A stretch of 64,000 nt of DNA from Streptomyces luteolifulvus (GTDB lineage Bacteria; Actinomycetota; Actinomycetes; Streptomycetales; Streptomycetaceae): positions 1-64,000 of the forward strand of contig NZ_VZRB01000025.1 of assembly GCF_008806595.1 (NCBI RefSeq), written 5' to 3'. How positions within the stretch are numbered: the stretch's first letter is position 1; every line of letters begins with the position of its first letter. Both the position numbers and the translations under genes were made by a program. This document shows, in pieces, positions 8,400 to 15,061 of the stretch. Under the pieces are notes generated by a model. It was not told where the DNA came from and did not search any database. It saw only the letters and a list, made by a program, of their open reading frames with translations.

Positions 8400-11300
8400 T
8401 CAATGCCGCTGGGTGAGGACAATGACTTCGTTCCGCAGGCCGATCACGATGTCGCTCCCGAGGGCGGCTACCGCATCACTGGGCAGTGGCAGTGCGAGCG
8501 CGGCAGTGAGCCGATTGCCCGTCAGCTCCCAAATGCGCATGGTGTGGTCGGCACTGGTGCTGATGGCGTGGGGGCGGTGGTCGATGGCGGTGCAGGCGAC
8601 GGCGCGTACCGAGTTGGTGTGGCCGGTGAGGGTGGCCCGTGTGGTGCCATCGGTGAGGTCCCATACGCGAACGGAGTGGTCGGCGCTGCCGGTGACGGCG
8701 TGGGGACGACCGTCGATGGTGGTGCAGGCGACGGCGCGCACAGGGGCAGTGTGGCCGGTGAGGGTGGCCCGTGTGGTGCCGTTGGTGAGGTCCCATACGC
8801 GGGCGGTGTAGTCGGCGCTGCCGGTGACGGCGTGAGGGCGGCCGCCGATGGTGGTACAGGAGACGGCGTTCACCCAGGCGGTGTGGCCATGGAGAGTTCG
8901 AGTGGTGCCGCTGGTGAGGTCCCATACGCGAACGGAGTGGTCGGCGCTGCCGGTGACGGCGTGAGGACCACCGTCGATGGTGGTGCAGGCGACCGCCAAC
9001 ACCCAATTGGTGTGGCCGGTCAGGGTGATGACCGGGGACTGGTCGGTGAGGTCCCATACGCGGACCGTGTGGTCGTCGCCGGTGGTGACTGCGTGCGTTC
9101 GGTTGTCGATGGTGGTGCAGGCAACGGCGCGTAGCCAGTTGGTGTGTCCGGTGAGGATTCGCTGGGTGCCATCGGTGAGGTCCCATACGCGGGCGGTGTA
9201 GTCGGCGCTGCCGGTGACGGCGTGAGGACGGCCGTCGATGGTGGTACAGGCAACGGCATTCACCCAGTTGGTATGACCGGTGACGGTGGTCCGTGTGGTG
9301 CCGTCAGTGAGGTCCCATACGCGCACAGTATGGTCGGCGCTGCCGGTGATGGCGTGAGGGCGGCCGCCGAGGGTGGTACAGGCGACGGCATTCACAGAGT
9401 TGGTGTGACCGGTGAGCGTGGCATGCTTGGCGCCGTTGACCAGGTCCCATATCCAGATGGTGGTGTCGGCGCTGGTGGTGACGGCGTGGGGACGACCGCC
9501 GAGGGTGGTGCAGGCGACGGCGCGCACCCAAGTGTGGCCGGTGAGCGTGGTCCGTGTGGTGCCATCGGTGAGGTCCCATACGCGCACAGTGTGGTCCGCG
9601 CTGGTGGTGACAGCGTGGGGGCGGCCGCCGAGGGTGGTACAGGCGACGGCATTCACAGAGTTGGTGTGACCGGTGAGCGTGGTCCGTGTGGTGCCATCGG
9701 TGAGGTCCCATACGCGCACAGTGTGGTCCGCGCTGCCGGTGACGGCGTGAGGGCGGCCGCCGAGGGTGGTACAGGCGACGGCATTCACGCAGTTGGTGTG
9801 ACCGGTGAGCGTGGTCCGTGTGGTGCCATCGGTGAGGTCCCATACGCGCACAGTGTGGTCCGCGCTGGTGGTGACAGCGTGAGGGCGGCCGCCGAGGGTG
9901 GTACAGGCGACGGCATTCACGCAGTTGGTGTGACCGGTGAGCGTGGTCCGTGTGGTGCCATCGGTGAGGTCCCATACGCGCACAGTGTCGTCGGCGCTGG
10001 TAGTGACAGCGTGAGGTCGGCCATACATAGTGGTGGACGCGACGGCTGTCACCGGGCCGGTGTGGCCGGACAGGGTGAGGACGAGGGCGGGGTGCACCAG
10101 AGTGCCAGTGGCCCAGCGGGGTCCCCAGGGGCGTCCGTGTGCCAGTTCATCGGCGAGACTGCGTTCGCCGTAACGTGCCGCGTCGATGGCCAGGATGTCG
10201 CGGCGTGCCTCTGAGGTGGCGCGAGCGTGCTGATCAGCGGAGGCCCGGTAGATCGCGCAGCGTAGTCGGCCATCGGGTGACTGGGCGCTGGGGAGGGCGT
10301 GCGTCAGGGGTCCGGGGGTGGCGTGGATCAGGTAATTGCTGTCGTGGAGCAGCGGGTCAAGGCCGTCAGCGGCAGCGGCATGGGTGGCGAGGTGGTCGCG
10401 GATGTAGAGGCATGCGGCGGGCCAGTCCCGGCCGCCGCTGCGAGGGTCGTGGGGTACCTGGGCGAGGAGCGCCTGGGTGATGGCGGCGTGGGCCTCCTTG
10501 TCATGGTGGGGGGTGCGCAGGTGCTCGGCCATGGTCTCGTGGAAGAGCCGAAAGGCGGAGGTGTCCGCGGTACCCGTTGAGACGATGTAGGAGCCGGCAT
10601 TCTCGTGGAGCCAGCGCAAATCCTCCTCAGGACAAGGCCTACCGGAGAGGGCCTCGGCGATGGCTGACCATTGGGTGGACCACGGGAGCCCAGCGCCTTG
10701 GGCGTACGCGAGCGGGCGCAGCAGGCGTTCGACCTTCTCCCTGTCGCTGCCGAACCGGGCCAGATATGCGGCGAAGGCCTGTCCCGCGTCGCTGGGCAGG
10801 GCGTTCTGCCATCCGGGCCGGGTGGTGTCCACAGTGATTTGGCCGTCGACGATGGCCCGAGCGGTCATCCGGGCGACCAGGAAGGACCTGCCCGCGCGCT
10901 CCGCGATTCCCCTGGCGACCGTGGCGGCTTGTGCCGGCCAGTTCCGGTAAGGGGAGCGGCTGTCCGGGTCTTGGGCGTCAAGCAGGAGGCTATGGGCGTA
11001 GTCGGTGATGTCGCTCTCGTCGATGTACTTCGAGTCGTCCAGATTGATGACGTTCACCGCTCGGCCCAGCGCGGGGATCAGGGGTCGGCGGGTGCCGATG
11101 ATCAGCCGGACCGCGGACAGGCTGGTCATCGGCTGGAGGAGTTCACGGGCGACCCTCATACCCTCGCTGGTGTTGCCCGCGGTACCAGCCTCGTCGAGGG
11201 CGTCCAACAGAATGGTGACCGGTTGAGTGCGCTCGCCGAGTGCCTGCAGGAGGTCATCCCGGTCCATGCTGGGCAGGTTCAGCACCTGGGCAAGCTCGAC

Positions 11301-12389
11301 AGCCAGCCCCTCAGCGGTGGTACGTCGGGCGTGAAGAGGCACGATGTCCAGGCCGGGCGGGGGCAGGGCGTTCCGCGGGGTGCCCGTACGGGACGGGTGG
11401 TCGGCATCGGTCAGCGTCAGCAGGCGTCCGAGCAGCGCGGACTTGCCGGATCCCGGGTCACCGGTCACCACTTGGGCTTTGCGGTCGTGACGGTCGGATT
11501 GGAGCCAGGACGCCAGGGCGCTGAGTGCGGCGATGCGGCCTGTGAAGTAGTCACCGCGCTGCCCCGCGTGTTCCAGGCCACGGCCGCGAGGACCGAAATG
11601 CCCCCGGGTTTGCTTGCGCAGGCGGGTCAGGGTCTCGACGTCGAGGTCGTTCCAAGGCAGGCTCGGGATATGGGCTGTGTTGCGGAAAAACGGGGCGTAG
11701 CCGTCGCTGTCGACGGCTGAGTGGCTGGCGTGCTGGGCTGCTTTGGCGGTGCGAAAGTGGGCGTTGATCCGTTCGGTGACCTCCCGCACCCCGAGGAATT
11801 CCTGGTGGGCGCTGGCTCGGGGATGCTTGAGGACATCCTTGAGGGCGTCGACGAAGACGTTCTCCTTGGCCCTCTCCTTGCTGCGGGCGGCGGCCAGGAG
11901 CCAGCGGCCCGCCGCCCTCCGCTGAGCCCCGGCCAGCTCCGCCGCCAGCACAGAGACGTCCTCGGCCCCCGCGCCCGCATAGCAGGTGTCCAGCATCACC
12001 AACAGATGGCCCACCGGGCTGGTCAGCAGCGGTCGGCACAGGTCCTCGGTGGCCAAGGCCGTGGTCCACCGGCCGTATTGAGTGTTACCGCACAGCAGGT
12101 AGTGACGGTCTGCGGCCTTGGTACCGTGGCCGGCGAAGTAGACGACCACGACGTCGTGCGGGCCGAGATCGTTTTCCAGCGCCCAGCCTTCGATGCCCTC
12201 GGGCAGGTCACGACTGTCGGGGTTCTCGCACAGCCCCACGAGCACCCGCTCGTATCCCATCGGTTCCAGTAGCCCGCACACTTGCTGGACGTCGTTCGCC
12301 ACCCCCGGCAGGTCCTTGATGGCGTCGTCCTGGTAGGTGGAAGCCCCCACCGCAATGAGCAGGCGGCGGTTGACGGTGTGCTCGTTCAC
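8400..12389 (-). CDS. Caspase-like protease - NACHT/AAA NTPase - WD40 protein
   Basis: This 1329-residue protein carries three parts. Residues 1-245 are a caspase-like (peptidase C14) domain with catalytic His88 in YFAGHGT and Cys136 in LDTCYAG. Residues about 280-600 are a STAND-type NTPase, with Walker A GDPGSGKS at 310-317 and Walker B ILLDALDE at 393-400. From about 772 there are 12 WD40 repeats plus a partial closing blade. The layout is that of signal-transducing regulators in which WD40 sensing triggers NTP-dependent oligomerisation and protease activation, as in proposed bacterial conflict and cell-death systems. GTG 12389 overlaps the stop of the upstream hydrolase gene (GTGA), so the two are co-translated and probably work as a pair. 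Confidence 0.9.
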   Translation of the reverse strand: MNEHTVNRRLLIAVGASTYQDDAIKDLPGVANDVQQVCGLLEPMGYERVLVGLCENPDSRDLPEGIEGWALENDLGPHDVVVVYFAGHGTKAADRHYLLCGNTQYGRWTTALATEDLCRPLLTSPVGHLLVMLDTCYAGAGAEDVSVLAAELAGAQRRAAGRWLLAAARSKERAKENVFVDALKDVLKHPRASAHQEFLGVREVTERINAHFRTAKAAQHASHSAVDSDGYAPFFRNTAHIPSLPWNDLDVETLTRLRKQTRGHFGPRGRGLEHAGQRGDYFTGRIAALSALASWLQSDRHDRKAQVVTGDPGSGKSALLGRLLTLTDADHPSRTGTPRNALPPPGLDIVPLHARRTTAEGLAVELAQVLNLPSMDRDDLLQALGERTQPVTILLDALDEAGTAGNTSEGMRVARELLQPMTSLSAVRLIIGTRRPLIPALGRAVNVINLDDSKYIDESDITDYAHSLLLDAQDPDSRSPYRNWPAQAATVARGIAERAGRSFLVARMTARAIVDGQITVDTTRPGWQNALPSDAGQAFAAYLARFGSDREKVERLLRPLAYAQGAGLPWSTQWSAIAEALSGRPCPEEDLRWLHENAGSYIVSTGTADTSAFRLFHETMAEHLRTPHHDKEAHAAITQALLAQVPHDPRSGGRDWPAACLYIRDHLATHAAAADGLDPLLHDSNYLIHATPGPLTHALPSAQSPDGRLRCAIYRASADQHARATSEARRDILAIDAARYGERSLADELAHGRPWGPRWATGTLVHPALVLTLSGHTGPVTAVASTTMYGRPHAVTTSADDTVRVWDLTDGTTRTTLTGHTNCVNAVACTTLGGRPHAVTTSADHTVRVWDLTDGTTRTTLTGHTNCVNAVACTTLGGRPHAVTGSADHTVRVWDLTDGTTRTTLTGHTNSVNAVACTTLGGRPHAVTTSADHTVRVWDLTDGTTRTTLTGHTWVRAVACTTLGGRPHAVTTSADTTIWIWDLVNGAKHATLTGHTNSVNAVACTTLGGRPHAITGSADHTVRVWDLTDGTTRTTVTGHTNWVNAVACTTIDGRPHAVTGSADYTARVWDLTDGTQRILTGHTNWLRAVACTTIDNRTHAVTTGDDHTVRVWDLTDQSPVITLTGHTNWVLAVACTTIDGGPHAVTGSADHSVRVWDLTSGTTRTLHGHTAWVNAVSCTTIGGRPHAVTGSADYTARVWDLTNGTTRATLTGHTAPVRAVACTTIDGRPHAVTGSADHSVRVWDLTDGTTRATLTGHTNSVRAVACTAIDHRPHAISTSADHTMRIWELTGNRLTAALALPLPSDAVAALGSDIVIGLRNEVIVLTQRH
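8499..10073 (-). repeat. Tandem WD40-coding repeats, 129-132 bp, partly near-identical
   Basis: Twelve consecutive units of 43 or 44 codons encode WD40 blades, each starting at L-T/S-G-H-T and containing VRVWDLT. Units 2, 3 and 4 (9546-9941) are almost identical in DNA and repeat exactly every 132 bp; unit 6 is also very close. Unit 5 lacks one residue in its first strand (HTWVRAV) and has diverged most. Such identity between blades points to recent duplication or gene conversion and lets blade number change by recombination. Short reads may collapse this block in assembly. Confidence 0.9.
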
Positions 12390-13318
12390 CGCTTCTCCCC
12401 GCCCTTCGAGCTGCCCGGGTCCAGGAGGCCCTTCGTGATTGCCTCGCCCGTCTTACGGGCGGTCAGATAGCGGGTGAGGTCATGCATCCGCGTTCCGTTG
12501 GTGATCCGAAGATCGGTGATGCGTAGCTCACCCTCTCGCGGGCCGAAGTGGTCGGCGAGGGTGTCTGGGAGGGCGACGATGTCACCCCGGTCGGCGATGT
12601 TGGTCCAGCGACGGATGCCGCCCGGCCATGGCCCCACCCCGTCGACGGGCGGCGGATCGAGACGGTCGTGGACAACACCGCGCAGGCCCAGCGGGGAGCC
12701 GAGCGTCACCAGGTCCGTCACCGGCCAGTCCGGGTTGGCGTGCAGGGCCTCATAGGCCACCACCGAGCCCAGGGAGTGGGCGACCAGCACGCTGGTCTCG
12801 TCGGTGATCTCGTCGGCCAGCCGCCCGCGTACCGCCTCGCGTAACTCCGGCTCCGTCAGATAGCGGCGGACCTGCTTCAGGGCGAAGATGAGCAGCCGGT
12901 CAGAGACTCTGCCAAAGAACTGCGACCCGGCCAGCGCGTCCAGTGCTTCCCGCACCCGCTGTGACAGCAGCACCCGCGAGGTGCCATAGCCGACGAGTCC
13001 CCGTGTGCCGTCCTCGTGAGGGCCAGTCACCGCCTCATCCACCCGCGCGGCTTGCTTCCACCACGCGGCCAGCAGTTCAACCTCAATGCCGTCCTCGACG
13101 TCCGACTCGTCCCACGGGGGCAGGTCGAGTCCGGTGCTCCGGGTGCCGGCCTCGAAGTACAGATCACCGTAGAAGGCGCACGCCACGTCCCGTTCCGAAA
13201 GGCGCGGCCCTCCCGCCAGCCTTATCCCGTCCTCGAGCGCCGGGCCGAGCATCGTGCGCATCGTCTCCGGGCCCAAGAACTCTTTACCGATGCCATGCAC
13301 GACGACAACCCGCGCCAC
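12386..13318 (-). CDS. Alpha/beta-fold serine hydrolase (lipase/esterase-like), caspase partner
   Basis: A 310-residue alpha/beta hydrolase. VVHGIG at 6-11 forms the oxyanion-hole strand and loop. The nucleophile elbow is AHSLGS with Ser182. The likely acid lies in NIADRGD (240-246) and the catalytic histidine in MHDLTRYL (His279). There is no signal peptide or membrane helix, so it acts in the cytoplasm. Its TGA overlaps the GTG of the caspase-NTPase-WD40 gene. The hydrolase could be a phospholipase-like effector unleashed by caspase cleavage, or a housekeeping partner; the sequence alone does not decide. The start GTG/ATG at 13318 encodes MARVVVVHG, the normal beginning of the fold. Confidence 0.8.
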   Translation of the reverse strand: MARVVVVHGIGKEFLGPETMRTMLGPALEDGIRLAGGPRLSERDVACAFYGDLYFEAGTRSTGLDLPPWDESDVEDGIEVELLAAWWKQAARVDEAVTGPHEDGTRGLVGYGTSRVLLSQRVREALDALAGSQFFGRVSDRLLIFALKQVRRYLTEPELREAVRGRLADEITDETSVLVAHSLGSVVAYEALHANPDWPVTDLVTLGSPLGLRGVVHDRLDPPPVDGVGPWPGGIRRWTNIADRGDIVALPDTLADHFGPREGELRITDLRITNGTRMHDLTRYLTARKTGEAITKGLLDPGSSKGGEKR

Positions 13319-13584
13319 CTTGGCCCCCCATGCTGATTGACCCGGGACCCGACCTTAGAGCAACGTGCCCGCCCTGAACGGCCAAAGGCCAATTCGGTTG
13401 GGGTGCGGCTCGTTTCGAGTGAGGTCGCCGATCAGGAGCTCATCGCCCTCGTCAACGATCACCGTCGTCACAGGCTCCTGAGCACGCCCTCGGCGACCAA
13501 GCGCCCACCCGTGCGACCCCGTGACTCCCTTTTCGGCTGCGCCTGCGCAGCGACAGTTGCGCAGTACCGGCGCCGGCTGTCTTC
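13319..13584. other. Gap with no supported gene
   Basis: Open frames cross this 266-bp stretch on both strands, but none has a ribosome-binding site, a family match or sensible codon bias. The stretch lies upstream of the hydrolase gene, which reads left, and downstream of the nitroreductase gene, which also reads left. It should hold the hydrolase-caspase promoter. A GGCCAAAGGCC palindrome sits near 13381-13391. Confidence 0.4.
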
Positions 13585-14577
13585 TCACGTCCCGGGCTGC
13601 GTAGCCGTACGACCCCTCGCGCGCGGCGTAGGCGTGCCGTCCGGGCCGTAGCCGAAGCGGATCAGCATCTGCGGGTGGCAGCGTTTGTGACGGGGAAGGG
13701 CCGTTGCGGCCCGTAGGTCGGGCCACTCCATGGCCTGGTGAAGGAGTGAGGTGCGCAGGCCGCGGGCGGTCGCCGTGAGCAGGACGTACTGGAGGGCCTG
13801 GCCCGCGCGCAGCCAGTCGTCACGGCGGTCGTGGGAGGTCCACAGCATGGCCATCTGGACGTGTCGTTCGAACCATACGGCGGGGCGGCGGCCGGCGGGC
13901 GGGAGGCCGGTGAAGTCGCGCATCGGCATGCGTCCGGCCGCGTCGGGCGGGCCGAGGGCGGTGACGGGGATGCCGTAGGAGGAGTCCGCTCCGGGGGCGT
14001 GGACCCAGTTGCGGGTCTCGGCGGTGCGGGCGGTGTGGGCGTGGTTGCGTGCCTCGGCGGCGGCGGTCAGGCGGAGCAGACGTCGTGTTCCGGCGTGGTC
14101 CGGGATGTAGAGGCGTGCTCCCGCGGCGTGTGCGGCCGCCGTCATTTCCGCCACGATGGGCTCGGGCACGGGACGGCCGGTGAATGGTTTGCGGCTGGTG
14201 TGCCGTTGTGCGATGGCGTCGTAGAGGCCGGGGGCCTGGTCCTGGTCGTCGGCGCCCAGGTGTTCGGTGAGTCGTACGGTGGCGAGGAGTCCGGGCCGGG
14301 TCAGGTCCGGCAGTAGCCGCGCTTCCGGCCTGAGGCCCAGGTGTACGGCGGCGAGGCGGAGGTTGAAGACCGCGGCGCCCACGGACAGGTACTGGGCGCG
14401 GTGTGTCGGGTCGGTCTGCGGCAGGGTTCGTTCCGGTACCGAGTGGACCTCCAGGACCTGGCTGTCGCGGTCCAGATGGAAGCGCCAGGGTTGTGTGTTG
14501 TGGATCGACGGGGCCGCCCCGGCCGCCGTCAGCAGCGACTCCACGGTGTCGGGTTGCAGGGCCTGGATACTGCGCAT
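13585..14577 (-). CDS. Acg-type FMN nitroreductase-family protein
   Basis: This 330-residue protein has the nitroreductase signature of the Acg subgroup near its start, APSIHNTQPWRFHL at residues 22-35, which binds FMN. In Mycobacterium, acg belongs to the DosR hypoxia regulon, and homologues recur in Streptomyces hypoxia gene clusters. The protein is about twice the size of classic nitroreductases, consistent with a two-lobe pseudo-dimer with a lid. AGGAGG immediately before ATG 14577 fixes the start. It is the last gene of a minus-strand run with the CopD-like, NirK-fusion and radical SAM genes. A flavin-storage role rather than nitro-reduction is possible for this subgroup. Confidence 0.8.
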   Translation of the reverse strand: MRSIQALQPDTVESLLTAAGAAPSIHNTQPWRFHLDRDSQVLEVHSVPERTLPQTDPTHRAQYLSVGAAVFNLRLAAVHLGLRPEARLLPDLTRPGLLATVRLTEHLGADDQDQAPGLYDAIAQRHTSRKPFTGRPVPEPIVAEMTAAAHAAGARLYIPDHAGTRRLLRLTAAAEARNHAHTARTAETRNWVHAPGADSSYGIPVTALGPPDAAGRMPMRDFTGLPPAGRRPAVWFERHVQMAMLWTSHDRRDDWLRAGQALQYVLLTATARGLRTSLLHQAMEWPDLRAATALPRHKRCHPQMLIRFGYGPDGTPTPRARGRTATQPGT

Positions 14578-14614
14578 GGTGCCTCCTGTTTCCTTGGGGC
14601 GGCAGGGTGGCGGC

Positions 14615-15061
14615 TCATGAGGCGGGCAGGGCGGTGGCGAGCAGGACGACGCCGAGCGAGCCGACGAGGGAGACGACCGCGAGGGCGCGGGCCAGGTCGG
14701 CGCGGCCCTTGGCGTGGGCGATTCCGTGGCCGGCCGCGGCGAGCATCACCACCACGAACAGGGCGAGTTTGGTGGCCAGGGTGCGGCCGTAGCCGGGTTC
14801 GGCGAGCGAGGCCCAGGTGACGCCCCGGTGCCAGGCGAGGGCCAGGCCGGTGGTCAGCTGGGCCGGCAGGAACACCACGCCGGTCAGGATCCCGAACCGG
14901 CGGCCCGCGGCGGCGGTGAAGCGGTCCTTGGCCTCGGGTGCCAGCAGATGGCGTGCCAGCGGCAGGACCACCAGGGACAGGGCGAGTTGGCCGCCGACCC
15001 ACAGGGCGGCGCCGGCCACGTGCACGAAGCGCACCAGGGACCACAGGCCGACGGTGTCCAT
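14615..15061 (-). CDS. CopD-like small integral membrane protein
   Basis: A 148-residue protein with four predicted membrane helices. It opens with VRFVHVAGAALWVGGQLAL, the CopD/DUF2269-type first helix carrying a conserved histidine, and has a second histidine in the loop of the third segment. Its ATG at 15061 overlaps the TGA of the NirK-fusion gene (TGATG), so the two are translationally coupled. This suggests a role in copper or haem handling for the copper nitrite reductase at the membrane. CopD function is inferred by family resemblance only. Confidence 0.6.
   Translation of the reverse strand: MDTVGLWSLVRFVHVAGAALWVGGQLALSLVVLPLARHLLAPEAKDRFTAAAGRRFGILTGVVFLPAQLTTGLALAWHRGVTWASLAEPGYGRTLATKLALFVVVMLAAAGHGIAHAKGRADLARALAVVSLVGSLGVVLLATALPAS

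Noticed and set aside
8499..10073. CRISPR-like or minisatellite DNA repeats
   Set aside because: The 129-132 bp units lie in one open frame and encode canonical WD40 blades, so they are protein repeats and not spacers or non-coding satellites.
13337..13651. Plus-strand 104-codon frame
   Set aside because: It overlaps the end of the nitroreductase gene, lacks a ribosome-binding site and has low-complexity Arg/Pro composition.
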